Shown: in pieces, positions 8,250 to 16,553 of the stretch
Position numbering within the stretch: the first letter of the stretch is position 1
Layout of the letters: the number at the start of each line of letters is the position of its first letter
DNA from: Streptococcus mitis
GTDB lineage: Bacteria > Bacillota > Bacilli > Lactobacillales > Streptococcaceae
Reading direction: 5' to 3'
Length of the DNA: 64,000 nucleotides
NCBI RefSeq assembly: GCF_005144795.1
Contig: NZ_SWFJ01000004.1
Location: 108,198 to 172,197, forward strand
The notes under the pieces: generated by a model
What the model saw: the letters and a program-made list of their open reading frames with translations, nothing else
Told to the model about the DNA's origin: nothing
The model's database searches: none
Position numbers and translations under genes: made by a program

Positions 8250-8743
8250 TATTTCTTCAATTTTTGATAGGCCAAGCGTTCGCCATCAACTGGAACCTTA
8301 CCAACCTGTTTAAATCCGAGTTTTTCAAAAATATGTTGCATAGCTTTGTTTTCAGCATGCGTATCTGAACGAAAATCAAGATAGTCAAAACCTTCAATCA
8401 AGCCCTCTAAGAAGGTTTGAGCAACTCCTTGTCCCTGCACATCTGCTGCCACAGCAATACGGTGAAAGACTAGATATTCTGACTCTCCAGCTTGCCAGTT
8501 TCCCTCATAAATATCTTCATAGGCCTCCTCTGGACTCTTAGTCACAGCAGCATAGGCTAGTAGTTCTCCCTCTTCCAAAGCTACATAGGCTTGACCTGAG
8601 ATTATATCCTCAATAATAATATCAGCATTTGGATAACCATTTTGCCACTGGTCACTACCAGCATCTGCTAAACATTTCTTAGCATCCTCCATCACCTGCA
8701 TAATGGCATCTACTTCATTTGGAAAAGCTAAACGAATCTCCAT
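8249..8743 (-). CDS. GNAT-family N-acetyltransferase
   Basis: 164 residues of the GCN5-related acetyltransferase fold. The acetyl-CoA pyrophosphate-binding loop is VQGQGVAQTFLEGLI (about residues 107-121), preceded by the beta-4 strand LVFHRIAVAADV, with a C-terminal FEKLGFKQVG segment. The start codon has GAGGAG 5 nt upstream. It is the first gene of the operon with ogt and the Spx-like gene. The acceptor substrate cannot be inferred. Confidence 0.88.
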   Translation of the reverse strand: MEIRLAFPNEVDAIMQVMEDAKKCLADAGSDQWQNGYPNADIIIEDIISGQAYVALEEGELLAYAAVTKSPEEAYEDIYEGNWQAGESEYLVFHRIAVAADVQGQGVAQTFLEGLIEGFDYLDFRSDTHAENKAMQHIFEKLGFKQVGKVPVDGERLAYQKLKK

Positions 8744-8814
8744 ATTTTCTCCTCATTTCTGACTAGTTTCTCCCATCATAGCATAATTTAAGTCTTTCCA
8801 CAAGCAGTTAAAAT

Positions 8815-8860
8815 TTGACTTTCTATTTTTATTATTTTATAATCTAGTTATTAAAACTAG
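8815..8860 (+). promoter_or_regulatory. Promoter and palindromic operator candidate for the DUF1836 gene
   Basis: TTGACT (8815-8820), an exact 17-nt spacer and TATAAT (8838-8843), a near-consensus sigma-A promoter. The -10 is immediately followed by CTAGTT-5 nt-AACTAG (8844-8860), a perfect 6-bp inverted repeat over the expected transcription start. That is where a repressor would sit. Confidence 0.65.
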
Positions 8861-8877
8861 ATAAAAAGGAGTTGGAA

Positions 8878-9321
8878 ATGAAAACCGCCTTTTCCTACCC
8901 TAAATGGGCAGAAATTCCAAACATTGACCTCTATCTGGATCAGGTTTTACTCTATGTCAATCAGGTCTGCGCCCCTATTTCTACTGATAAAGACAAGGGA
9001 CTAACAGCATCTATGATCAATAATTATGTGAAACATGGTTACCTGACAAAGCCTGACAAGAAAAAATACCAACGCCAACAGATTGCCCGTCTGATTGCTA
9101 TCACAACACTCAAGTCTGTATTTTCTATTCAAGAAATAGCACATACACTTAATACTCTACAAATTCAAGCAAGTTCAGACCAACTCTACGATGCTTTTGT
9201 GGACTACATGAACCAAGGGATTGACCCAGCTAACCCTATCATACAAACCAGCTGCCAAACCGTTAAACTCTATCATCAAACTCTAGCCTTAATCCATCAT
9301 ACTCAAGAGGAGGAAATCTAA
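8878..9321 (+). CDS. DUF1836 protein, possible DNA-binding regulator
   Basis: A 147-residue DUF1836 family member. The segment TASMINNYVKHGYLTKPDKK followed by YQRQQIARLIAITTLK resembles a MerR-type winged helix-turn-helix (about residues 45-85), so a DNA-binding role is plausible although the family has no assigned function. I start at the ATG at 8878 (AAAAGGAG 6 nt upstream) rather than the in-frame TTG at 8872. Its stop codon overlaps the hlyIII ATG (TAATG), so the two are coupled. A strong promoter with a palindrome at the start site precedes it, consistent with autoregulation (inference). Confidence 0.78.
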   Translation: MKTAFSYPKWAEIPNIDLYLDQVLLYVNQVCAPISTDKDKGLTASMINNYVKHGYLTKPDKKKYQRQQIARLIAITTLKSVFSIQEIAHTLNTLQIQASSDQLYDAFVDYMNQGIDPANPIIQTSCQTVKLYHQTLALIHHTQEEEI

Positions 9322-9968
9322 TGAATACAAGCCTAAAGCTCAGCAAACAACTCAGTTTTGGAGAGGAGATTGCTAATAGTGTGACCCATGCTGTAGGTGC
9401 AGTCATCATGCTCATCTTACTCCCCATTTCATCCACCTATAGTTATGAGGCACACGGATTTTTATCATCTATCGGCGTTTCCATTTTCGTTATTAGTCTC
9501 TTTCTCATGTTCCTATCATCCACCATTTACCACTCTATGGCCTATGGTTCAACCCACAAATACGTCTTGCGGATCATCGACCATTCGATGATTTATGTGG
9601 CTATCGCAGGTTCTTACACGCCGGTCGTATTGACCTTGATGAATAACTGGTTTGGCTATCTGATTATTGCCATCCAGTGGGGAACGACCATCTTTGGTAT
9701 TCTCTATAAAATCTTTGCTAAAAAAGTCAATGAGAAATTTAGCCTTGCTCTTTACCTGATTATGGGCTGGTTGGTTCTAGCTATCATTCCTGCCATTATC
9801 AGTCAAACAACGCCAATTTTCTGGAGTCTCATGGTAACTGGAGGACTTTGTTATACAGTTGGGACTGGATTTTACGCCAAGAAAAAACCTTATTTCCACA
9901 TGATTTGGCATCTCTTTATCCTAGCTGCATCCGCACTCCAATACATTGCCATTGTTTATTACATGTAA
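9321..9968 (+). CDS. Hemolysin III family (PAQR/YqfA-like) membrane protein
   Basis: A 215-residue seven-helix membrane protein of the HlyIII/PAQR family. The conserved polar motifs are EEIANSVTHAVGA (residues 15-27), SSTIYHS (about 72), the DHSMIY segment and the C-terminal WHLFILAAS histidine. Despite the historic name, most members are not toxins; distant relatives are receptors or putative metal-dependent ceramidase-like hydrolases. It is the second gene of a two-gene unit with DUF1836 and is closed by a bidirectional terminator shared with pdxT. Confidence 0.9.
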   Translation: MNTSLKLSKQLSFGEEIANSVTHAVGAVIMLILLPISSTYSYEAHGFLSSIGVSIFVISLFLMFLSSTIYHSMAYGSTHKYVLRIIDHSMIYVAIAGSYTPVVLTLMNNWFGYLIIAIQWGTTIFGILYKIFAKKVNEKFSLALYLIMGWLVLAIIPAIISQTTPIFWSLMVTGGLCYTVGTGFYAKKKPYFHMIWHLFILAASALQYIAIVYYM

Positions 9969-9999
9969 AAAAGTTGAGAAATTCAATCTCAACTTTTTT
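9967..9999. terminator. Bidirectional terminator between hlyIII and pdxT
   Basis: A perfect 13-bp stem (AAAAAAGTTGAGA and complement) with a 7-nt loop and T-runs on both strands. It overlaps the stop codons of both convergent genes. Confidence 0.85.
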
Positions 10000-10570
10000 C
10001 TTTACACATATTGATAAAGTACTGGTGCAAGCGCACATCATCAGTCAATTCTGGATGAAAAGAAGTTACCAACATATTTTTTTCTTGGGCTGCAACGATT
10101 TGATTATCAACTGTTGCTAGAATTTCTACATCTTCTCCAACACTGCTGATAATTGGACCACGGATAAAGATCATTGGAATCTGACCGACTCCCTTACATT
10201 CTGCTTCCGTATAGAAACTTCCTAATTGGCGCCCATAGGCATTGCGCTCGACCACCATATCCATAGTTCCTAGATGACTCTCTTCCTGAGAAGTAATTTC
10301 TTTAGCTAAGAGAATCAAACCTGCGCAAGTACCAAAAACGGGAAGTCCAGAAAGTATGGTTTCTCGAATGGGAATCAGCATGTTCTGGTCTCGTAAGAGC
10401 TTACCCATGGTTGTAGATTCCCCACCAGGTAATATCAAACCCGATAAATCACTCTGATGTTTCTGAAAATCATCTAGATTTCTGATTTCGACATTGTCTA
10501 CGCCCAATTTATCTAGTACTTTTGCATGTTCTGCAAAGGCACCTTGCAAGGCCAATATTCCAATTTTCAT
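9989..10570 (-). CDS. pdxT: Pyridoxal 5'-phosphate synthase glutaminase subunit
   Basis: A class-I glutamine amidotransferase of 193 residues that feeds ammonia to PdxS for PLP synthesis. It has the oxyanion-hole motif LILPGGEST (46-53), the nucleophile Cys82 in [10 protein letters not shown] and the catalytic His/Glu in SFHPELTDD near residue 170. Length and motifs match the family. The start codon follows the pdxS stop codon with no gap, so the two are coupled. The last codons lie within the shared terminator. Confidence 0.96.
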   Translation of the reverse strand: MKIGILALQGAFAEHAKVLDKLGVDNVEIRNLDDFQKHQSDLSGLILPGGESTTMGKLLRDQNMLIPIRETILSGLPVFGTCAGLILLAKEITSQEESHLGTMDMVVERNAYGRQLGSFYTEAECKGVGQIPMIFIRGPIISSVGEDVEILATVDNQIVAAQEKNMLVTSFHPELTDDVRLHQYFINMCKEKS

Positions 10571-11446
10571 CTATTTTCCTCGCTCAGCCATGAGGATTTG
10601 GATTTCATTTTCATTAATACCCACCATGGCTTCTCCTAAATCTTCAGAAATTTGAGCCAGGATTTGAGGATTTCGGAAATTAGTTACCGCTTTGACAATG
10701 GCACTAGCTCGTTTAACAGGATCTCCTGACTTAAAAATACCTGAACCGACAAAGACGCCTTCTGCCCCTAATTGCATCATCAACGCAGCATCTGCTGGCG
10801 TTGCAACGCCTCCAGCCGCAAAGTTTACAACTGGCAATTTTCCATGCTCATGGACATATTGAACCAATTCTACAGGTACTTGCAAGTCCTTAGCAGCAAC
10901 ATAAAGTTCGTCCTCTCGTAAGTTTTGAATACGGCGAATTTCCTGATTCATCATACGCATATGACGAACAGCTTGAACAATGTCTCCTGTCCCTGGTTCT
11001 CCTTTTGTACGAATCATAGAAGCACCTTCAGCGATACGACGCAAGGCTTCACCCAAATCCTTAGCCCCACAAACAAAAGGAACTTGGAATTCTTTTTTGT
11101 CCACATGGAAACGGTCGTCTGCTGGAGATAAAACTTCACTTTCATCGATATAGTCAATCTCAATAGCCTCTAAAATCTGAGCTTCAACAAAGTGCCCGAT
11201 TCTGACCTTGGCCATTACTGGAATGCTAACCGCTTCTTGGATTTCCTTAATCATCTTTGGATCACTCATACGGGAAACCCCACCAGCTGCACGAATATCA
11301 GCTGGAATCCGCTCCAAGGCCATCACAGCTGCCGCACCAGCAGCTTCTGCAATACGGGCCTGTTCAGGGTTCTGAACGTCCATGATAACCCCACCTTTAA
11401 GCATCTGTGCCAAGTTTTTATTTAGTTCATAACGATTTTCAGTCAT
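10571..11446 (-). CDS. pdxS: Pyridoxal 5'-phosphate synthase lyase subunit
   Basis: The 291-residue TIM-barrel subunit makes PLP from ribose 5-phosphate, glyceraldehyde 3-phosphate and PdxT-derived ammonia. The lysine forming the Schiff base is Lys80 in [11 protein letters not shown], and the phosphate-binding [13 protein letters not shown] and GVFVGSGIF loops are intact. I place the start at 11446 (GAGGA 7 nt upstream), giving the usual family length; the longer frame upstream lacks a ribosome binding site. With pdxT it forms a complete DXP-independent vitamin B6 pathway. Confidence 0.96.
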   Translation of the reverse strand: MTENRYELNKNLAQMLKGGVIMDVQNPEQARIAEAAGAAAVMALERIPADIRAAGGVSRMSDPKMIKEIQEAVSIPVMAKVRIGHFVEAQILEAIEIDYIDESEVLSPADDRFHVDKKEFQVPFVCGAKDLGEALRRIAEGASMIRTKGEPGTGDIVQAVRHMRMMNQEIRRIQNLREDELYVAAKDLQVPVELVQYVHEHGKLPVVNFAAGGVATPADAALMMQLGAEGVFVGSGIFKSGDPVKRASAIVKAVTNFRNPQILAQISEDLGEAMVGINENEIQILMAERGK

Positions 11447-11548
11447 TTCTTTATCCTCATCATTTGTATTGGTAGCTACCATTTCATTTTAAGTTAGATT
11501 AAAATGAAGTACAAGATAAAAAAAACGTAATTGTATGGGTACAGAATA

Positions 11549-11586
11549 GTTAAAAAACTATCTGGCCTTAACTTAAGGCCAGATAG
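11549..11586 (-). terminator. nox terminator
   Basis: A 14-bp perfect inverted repeat (CTATCTGGCCTTAA and complement around a single base), followed on the minus strand by TTTTTT. It lies 11 nt past the nox stop codon. Confidence 0.88.
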
Positions 11587-11597
11587 CTCATTCATTT

Positions 11598-12977
11598 TTA
11601 TTTTTCAGCTGTAAGGGCAGCCATTGTGATGTAGTTGTATGGTTTGTTGAAGTGTGGCAAGAAGAATAGGTCTGTCAATGCCAATTTATCAATTGTCACA
11701 TGCTCTTGGATAGCAAGTGAGAACATGTGGATTCCCATGCTGATTGCAGAATCGTGTGAAACCATTTGTGCACCAAGAATTTCACGACTATCTTTGTCAA
11801 AGACAATCTTGATGGCAACTTCATGGTTGTCATGCTTCATAAATTCTGGTTTTTGAAGATCGTTAAAGCCTGTTTCAGTTGCGTTGTAACCAGCAGCTTT
11901 AGCTTTTTCAAGAGTCAAACCAGTTGAAACCATGTGAAGACCGTAGATTGAGATACCGTTTGATCCTTGAACACCGATTCCTTCCAATTCATGTCCACAT
12001 GCGTTATATGCACCAACTATACCAGTACGAACAGCATTTGAAGCAAGCGCGATGTAGCTAGTGTCTTTACGAGCGTTGTCATAAACAGTCGCACAGTCAC
12101 CTACTGCGTAAACGCCTGGGATAGATGTTTCTTGTTTCTTGTCTACAAGGAAGGCACCGTTACGGAAGAGTTCAATTTTTCCATCAGCAAGGGCTGTGTT
12201 TGGACGGAAACCAACTGCAAGAACAACCATATCCACGTCAAAGCTTTCTTTGTCAGTAATCAAGCGTTCAACTTTACCGTCACCCTCAATTGCTTTAACA
12301 GTTTGACCAAGCGCCAAGCGGATGTTGTGGTCTTCCAAGTTCTTCGCCATCATTTGTGTGAAGTCTTTGTCATAGTAACCGTTCAAGACAGTATCAACGA
12401 TATCAACAAGGACAACTTCTTTTCCAAGACGTTCAAAGGCTTCAGCAAGTTCAACACCGATATAACCACCACCAACAACGGCGATACGGTCAAGGTGTTG
12501 ACTCTTATCAGACAATTTGTGAATCACTTCTTCAGCGTTTTGGTACAATTTAACGAATTGTACATTTTCAAGAGTTGCTTTAAATTCGCGGTTTCCTTTA
12601 ACAATTTCAACACCTTCGATTGGTGGCAAGATTGGTGTAGAACCTGTAGCGAAAATCAATTTCTCATATGATTCTTTGTGCTCTTTCCCTTCAACTTCTG
12701 CTGTAACTACTTTGTTATCATAGTCGATTGAAAGAACTGGTGAGTTCATGTAAACCTTAGCACCTTTAGCTTCCAATTTTTCTTTATCAGAATAGAACAA
12801 GCCTTCAGCACCGTCAATTTGTTCACCGATCCAAAGGGCCATTCCACATCCTAGGAAAGAGATGTTAGAGTTTTGGTCGAATACAACGATTTCGTTCTCA
12901 TTGCCAAAATTATCCAACATAGTATTAATACATGCTGTACCAGCGTGGTTAGCACCAACTACAACGATTTTACTCAT
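11598..12977 (-). CDS. nox: H2O-forming NADH oxidase
   Basis: A 459-residue flavoprotein of the peroxide-reductase family that reduces O2 to water with NADH. It has the FAD-binding VVVGANHAG (His11), the redox cysteine Cys44 in [10 protein letters not shown] that cycles as a sulfenic acid, the NADH-binding [13 protein letters not shown] and the FAD motif VYAVGDCAT. Length and motifs are those of streptococcal Nox, which regenerates NAD+ and lowers oxygen stress. A promoter (TTGTAA, 17 nt, TATACT) is overlapped by a full-consensus cre, so CcpA control is likely. It is monocistronic and divergent from apbE. Confidence 0.96.
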   Translation of the reverse strand: MSKIVVVGANHAGTACINTMLDNFGNENEIVVFDQNSNISFLGCGMALWIGEQIDGAEGLFYSDKEKLEAKGAKVYMNSPVLSIDYDNKVVTAEVEGKEHKESYEKLIFATGSTPILPPIEGVEIVKGNREFKATLENVQFVKLYQNAEEVIHKLSDKSQHLDRIAVVGGGYIGVELAEAFERLGKEVVLVDIVDTVLNGYYDKDFTQMMAKNLEDHNIRLALGQTVKAIEGDGKVERLITDKESFDVDMVVLAVGFRPNTALADGKIELFRNGAFLVDKKQETSIPGVYAVGDCATVYDNARKDTSYIALASNAVRTGIVGAYNACGHELEGIGVQGSNGISIYGLHMVSTGLTLEKAKAAGYNATETGFNDLQKPEFMKHDNHEVAIKIVFDKDSREILGAQMVSHDSAISMGIHMFSLAIQEHVTIDKLALTDLFFLPHFNKPYNYITMAALTAEK

Positions 12978-13015
12978 AGAAAAATTCCTACCTTCAATTT
13001 TAAATTTACCCTTCT

Positions 13016-13044
13016 AGTATAACATTTACTGTTAGCGTTTACAA
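13016..13044 (-). promoter_or_regulatory. nox promoter with overlapping cre site
   Basis: On the minus strand TTGTAA (13044-13039), a 17-nt spacer and TATACT (13021-13016). The sequence TGTAAACGCTAACA (13043-13030) matches all 14 positions of the cre consensus TGWAANCGNTNWCA and covers the -35 and half the spacer, a position expected for repression by CcpA. Confidence 0.75.
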
Positions 13045-13167
13045 GAGTTTAGCTAATTTTCCCGATTTTTTTGTAAAAAAATGTAAATAATCTGTATTTT
13101 ATCAGTCTTTCTTACAATTATTTTTTTATTTTCTGAGCATATTTCTTGACAAGTTTACAAATTTTAT

Positions 13168-13196
13168 TTGTGAAAACGCTGACTTTATGGTATGCT
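13168..13196 (+). promoter_or_regulatory. apbE promoter with cre-like site
   Basis: TTGTGA, a 17-nt spacer and TATGCT. TGAAAACGCTGACT (13171-13184) matches the cre consensus at 13 of 14 positions and lies inside the promoter. It is about 130 bp from the nox cre in the divergent intergenic region 12978-13286. The rest of that region is AT-rich with no other feature I can name. Confidence 0.6.
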
Positions 13197-13286
13197 AGTA
13201 TCATGGAAAGAAAATGTAAGGGGTTAAATTTAATATAAATTTACAATGTTTCAACCTTCTTTTCATAAGAGAAAGGAGTTGGTAGC

Positions 13287-14210
13287 TTGCCTCTTAGTTC
13301 ACATTCCGAACGGCTAATGGGGACTACTATCACTATTTCATTAGTAGATGAGCGAGCCGATAGCTTGCTCCAAAAATCCTTTGATTTGCTCAAAGAGCTT
13401 GAATACCGCTTCAATGCCAATAGTCAAGAATCTGAGTTGATGGAAATCAATTATCAAGCTGGAATAGCTCCAGTCAAAGTTCATCCAGACCTGTTTGAAT
13501 TGATTTCACTTGGATTAGAGCATAGCCTAGCGCCCTCTAGTCATCTAAACATTAGCATTGGTCCCTTGATTCAAACCTGGCGTATCGGTTTTTCAGATGC
13601 CAAAGTTGCCCAGCCTCAAGAAATTGAATCAGTACTTCCTTTAATCAATCCTCATTATATCGAGTTAGATTCTTCCACTTCCACTGTGTTTTTAAAACAA
13701 AAAGGAATGAAAATCGATCTTGGTTGTTTAGCCAAGGGTTATAGTGCGGATAAAGTTGCCCAATTTCTTAGAGAAGAGGGAGTAACATCTGCCTTGATCA
13801 ATCTGGGAGGGAATATCCTGACTATTGGAAAAAATCAGGCAAGAGGAAATCAGCCTTGGCAAATCGGGATTCAAGACCCAGCCAATCCGAGGGGAAATCA
13901 CTTAATGACCATCCCTGTTGTCAATAAATCTGTCGTGACTTCAGGCATTTATGAACGTCACCTGACTGTCGATGGAAAAGATTACCATCATATTTTTGAC
14001 AGCCAAACAGGATATCCTGTTGAAACGGAACTAGCTAGTCTGACAATCATCTCTGATAAATCAGTCGATGGTGAAATCTGGACAACTCGTCTATTTGGAG
14101 AAAAACCTGCTTCTATCCTCTGGCAAGTCGAAAGTTTGGAGGGCATCGAAGCTATCCTCATCGATAAAGAAGGTTACCTAAGCTGTTCTTCAGGAATTCC
14201 TACTCTATAG
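13287..14210 (+). CDS. apbE: FAD:protein FMN transferase (ApbE family), cytoplasmic
   Basis: A 307-residue ApbE-type flavin transferase, which moves FMN from FAD onto a Thr/Ser of target proteins. Motifs: MGTTITISL (residues 11-19), the family core KIDLGCLAKGYSADK (about 142-156), LINLGGNI and HHIFDSQTGYPVE (metal/FAD site). The start is probably TTG at 13287, with AAAGGAG 8 nt upstream; the ATG at 13317 (MGTT) has no ribosome binding site. There is no signal peptide or lipobox, unlike exported ApbE proteins, so it should act in the cytoplasm. It leads an operon with two FMN reductases, the second of which carries ApbE-target motifs. Confidence 0.93.
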   Translation: MPLSSHSERLMGTTITISLVDERADSLLQKSFDLLKELEYRFNANSQESELMEINYQAGIAPVKVHPDLFELISLGLEHSLAPSSHLNISIGPLIQTWRIGFSDAKVAQPQEIESVLPLINPHYIELDSSTSTVFLKQKGMKIDLGCLAKGYSADKVAQFLREEGVTSALINLGGNILTIGKNQARGNQPWQIGIQDPANPRGNHLMTIPVVNKSVVTSGIYERHLTVDGKDYHHIFDSQTGYPVETELASLTIISDKSVDGEIWTTRLFGEKPASILWQVESLEGIEAILIDKEGYLSCSSGIPTL

Positions 14211-14269
14211 AAATAGATGTTTCAATGGAGTTTTAAAATCGTATTATGTAAAAAGAGAAAGGAAATCTC

Positions 14270-14875
14270 ATGTTAAAACTTATTGCTATTGTTGGAACAA
14301 ATTCAAAACGTTCTACAAACCGTCAATTGCTTCAATACATGCAAAAACACTTTGCTGAAAAAGCTGAAATTGAACTTGTTGAAATTAAAGACATTCCTGT
14401 CTTCAATAAGCCAGCCGACAAGCAAGTACCTGTTGAAATTTTAGAAATTGCTGCTAAAATTGAAGAGGCAGATGGCGTTATTATCGGTACTCCTGAGTAT
14501 GACCACTCTATCCCAGCTGTTTTGATGAGCGCTCTTGCTTGGTTGTCTTATGGTATCTATCCACTTTTGAACAAACCAATCATGATTACAGGTGCTTCAT
14601 ATGGTACTCTTGGTTCATCACGTGCCCAATTACAACTTCGCCAAATCTTGAATGCCCCAGAAATTAAGGCAAGTGTCCTTCCAGATGAATTCTTGCTTTC
14701 ACATTCTCTTCAAGCCTTCACCCCAAGTGGAGACCTAGTAGATCTTGATGTTATCAAAAAACTGGATGCTACTTTTGACGACTTCCGTATCTTTGTAAAA
14801 ATTACTGAAAAATTGCGTAATGCACAAGAACTACTTCGCAAAGATGCTGAAGACTTTGACTGGGAAAATTTGTAA
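14270..14875 (+). CDS. NADPH-dependent FMN reductase family protein
   Basis: A 201-residue flavodoxin-like FMN_red protein. The FMN phosphate loop is GTNSKRSTNRQLL (residues 8-20); the FMN-ring segment GTPEYDHSIPAVLMSAL (about 74-90) and the dimer segment MITGASYGTLGSSRAQ are also present. Relatives reduce FMN, quinones, azo dyes or chromate with NAD(P)H. It has an AGAAAGGAAA ribosome binding site, lies 59 nt after apbE and 18 nt before the longer paralogue, and shares most motif positions with it, suggesting a tandem duplication. It lacks the PAS-like and tail regions of its neighbour. Confidence 0.9.
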   Translation: MLKLIAIVGTNSKRSTNRQLLQYMQKHFAEKAEIELVEIKDIPVFNKPADKQVPVEILEIAAKIEEADGVIIGTPEYDHSIPAVLMSALAWLSYGIYPLLNKPIMITGASYGTLGSSRAQLQLRQILNAPEIKASVLPDEFLLSHSLQAFTPSGDLVDLDVIKKLDATFDDFRIFVKITEKLRNAQELLRKDAEDFDWENL

Positions 14876-14893
14876 GATAGGAGACCAAAAAGA

Positions 14894-16138
14894 ATGAAAT
14901 TTGTTGGACTTGTAGGATCAAACTACGATCAATCATATAACCGTAAACTCTTGGAATTTATCCGTCGTCACTTCAAACTTAAATTTGAATTAGAAGTTCT
15001 TGAAATTGACGAAGTTCCAATGTTTAATCAAGACGAAAAATGGGACGAAAGTTTCCAATTACGTTATTTATATAACAAAATTACTCGTGCTGATGGTGTT
15101 ATCATTGCTACTCCTGAGCACAACCACACAATCTCAGCTTCCCTAAAATCTGTTCTTGAATGGCTTTCATACGAAGTTCATCCATTTGAAAACAAACCAG
15201 TCATGATTGTGGGAGCATCTTACTACGACCAAGGTACTTCTCGTGCCCAAGTTCACCTTCGTAAGATTCTTGACGCTCCAGGTGTCAATGCCTACACACT
15301 TCCAGGAAATGAATTCCTTCTTGGTAAAGCTAAAGAAGCCTTTGATGTTAATGGGAATATCACAAATGAAGGAACTATTAATTTCCTTGAAACATGTTTA
15401 GACAACTTTGTAAAATATGTGGGAGTCGTTTCAAAATTGAAAAAACCAAAACCAATCGCACCAGAAGATTTATATTGTACAAATCCAATTGCAACTACCA
15501 TTCAAGGTGTTGATCCTGATGATCCTGAATGGGTAGAAAAAGCTGCTGAGCTTGTTGGAGCTGTTTCTGGAGATACTTACGTAAAATTAGACCATGGTAT
15601 CTTGACAGTTAACCAAATTGATATGTTCTTGAAAGCAATGCCATTTGAGTTGACATATGCGGATGATAATAACCAATTCTTGTACTACAATAACGCCCAC
15701 CAAGATCCAAACACTATGTATGGTAAACGTGTGCGAGTTCAAGCAGGTAGCCGACTAGGAACAGTACACGCTTCTCTACCACCTGCAAGAATGAAAAACG
15801 TTGAGTGGGTTGTAGGCGTATTACGTAATGGTGATCAAGAGTATGTTCGTACAATTGTTCCAGGACAACCAGAAGGTGTTATTAATACACATAACTACAA
15901 GGCAATGTACTATCCAGATGGCTCATATGCTGGAATTAATGAAATTATCTTTAATTTCCAACCATGGCTTGATTGGTACTTAGAAACAACTGGTCAACGT
16001 CTAGTTGGTGGAAATGCTGCAGCATCTGCTGGCGGACATGGTCACGGCGATGCAGATGCTACATCTGGAGCTTCTGATGCAGGTGATGCTGGAGCTCACG
16101 GTGGTGGCGCAGACGCTACATCTGGTGCAAGCAACTAA
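14894..16138 (+). CDS. FMN reductase fused to a PAS-like domain with a tail bearing two ApbE flavinylation motifs
   Basis: 414 residues in three parts. Residues 1-190 are an FMN_red flavodoxin-like domain (GSNYDQSYNRKLL, ATPEHNHTISASLKSVLEW) paralogous to the preceding gene. Residues about 232-370 resemble the PAS domain found in DUF438-type proteins (ILTVNQIDMFLKAMPFELTY onward, then LGTVHASLPPARMKNVEWVV). Residues about 376-414 form a Gly/Ala/His-rich tail with two copies of D-A-T-S-G-A-S (388-394 and 407-413), which fits the ApbE target consensus Dxx(S/T)GA(S/T). With apbE two genes upstream, covalent FMN on this tail is a strong inference. The redox partner is unknown. A terminator follows. 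Confidence 0.88.
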   Translation: MKFVGLVGSNYDQSYNRKLLEFIRRHFKLKFELEVLEIDEVPMFNQDEKWDESFQLRYLYNKITRADGVIIATPEHNHTISASLKSVLEWLSYEVHPFENKPVMIVGASYYDQGTSRAQVHLRKILDAPGVNAYTLPGNEFLLGKAKEAFDVNGNITNEGTINFLETCLDNFVKYVGVVSKLKKPKPIAPEDLYCTNPIATTIQGVDPDDPEWVEKAAELVGAVSGDTYVKLDHGILTVNQIDMFLKAMPFELTYADDNNQFLYYNNAHQDPNTMYGKRVRVQAGSRLGTVHASLPPARMKNVEWVVGVLRNGDQEYVRTIVPGQPEGVINTHNYKAMYYPDGSYAGINEIIFNFQPWLDWYLETTGQRLVGGNAAASAGGHGHGDADATSGASDAGDAGAHGGGADATSGASN

Positions 16139-16148
16139 TAGTAGTTTT

Positions 16149-16172
16149 AGGAACCATCTTGGTTCCTTTTTT
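16149..16172 (+). terminator. Terminator of the apbE operon
   Basis: Short GC-rich stem AGGAACC/GGTTCCT with a 5-nt loop and six T residues. Confidence 0.8.
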
Positions 16173-16176
16173 AGCA

Positions 16177-16211
16177 AAAAAAGACTAGCAAACACAAACT
16201 GCTAGTCTTTT
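16177..16211. terminator. Bidirectional terminator hairpin
   Basis: A 12-bp perfect stem (AAAAGACTAGCA and complement) with a 9-nt loop. It gives T-runs on both strands and should stop the minus-strand glyQS-DUF896 transcript. Confidence 0.75.
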
Positions 16212-16253
16212 AGTTATTATTTCATCTATCTTTGTTAAAAGAAAAAATATTTA

Positions 16254-16511
16254 TTATGAATTTGGGTCATCGAGACTACGACCATGTAAGCCTTTTTCAC
16301 GTTGTACCTGACGTAGTTTCTCTGGTGTAACATCGTTTCCTTCTTCGTCCACAATTTTGATCCCTTCGATGTGGTGACGAACAGTGCGACGATAACCTTC
16401 GATGTACTCCTCACGTAGTTTGGCTTGTTCTACTTTTTCTTCTGGGGTCAAGCCTTCTGTTTTTTTCTTTTTGGCAAGCTCGTTAATACGATCAATTTTT
16501 TTAGGATCCAT
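16254..16511 (-). CDS. DUF896 (YnzC-like) small protein
   Basis: 85 residues of the DUF896/YnzC family: a helical N-terminus ([20 protein letters not shown]) followed by [21 protein letters not shown] and the conserved [10 protein letters not shown] tail. Structures of family members show a short helical hairpin; the B. subtilis YnzA/YnzC genes are linked to the SOS region, but the function is unclear. The start has AAAGGAG 7 nt upstream. It lies about 40 nt downstream of glyS and is likely the last gene of the glyQS transcript. Confidence 0.88.
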   Translation of the reverse strand: MDPKKIDRINELAKKKKTEGLTPEEKVEQAKLREEYIEGYRRTVRHHIEGIKIVDEEGNDVTPEKLRQVQREKGLHGRSLDDPNS

Positions 16512-16553
16512 ATTTCTCTCCTTTATGATAAGATTTAATGCGTTTAACAGATT

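Noticed and set aside
9321..9968. True hemolysin
   Set aside because: The hemolysin III name is historical. The protein has the PAQR/YqfA seven-helix pattern and no toxin feature.
13146..13170. TTGACA at 13146 as the apbE -35
   Set aside because: No -10-like hexamer lies at 16-18 nt; TTGTGA-17-TATGCT is a better fit.
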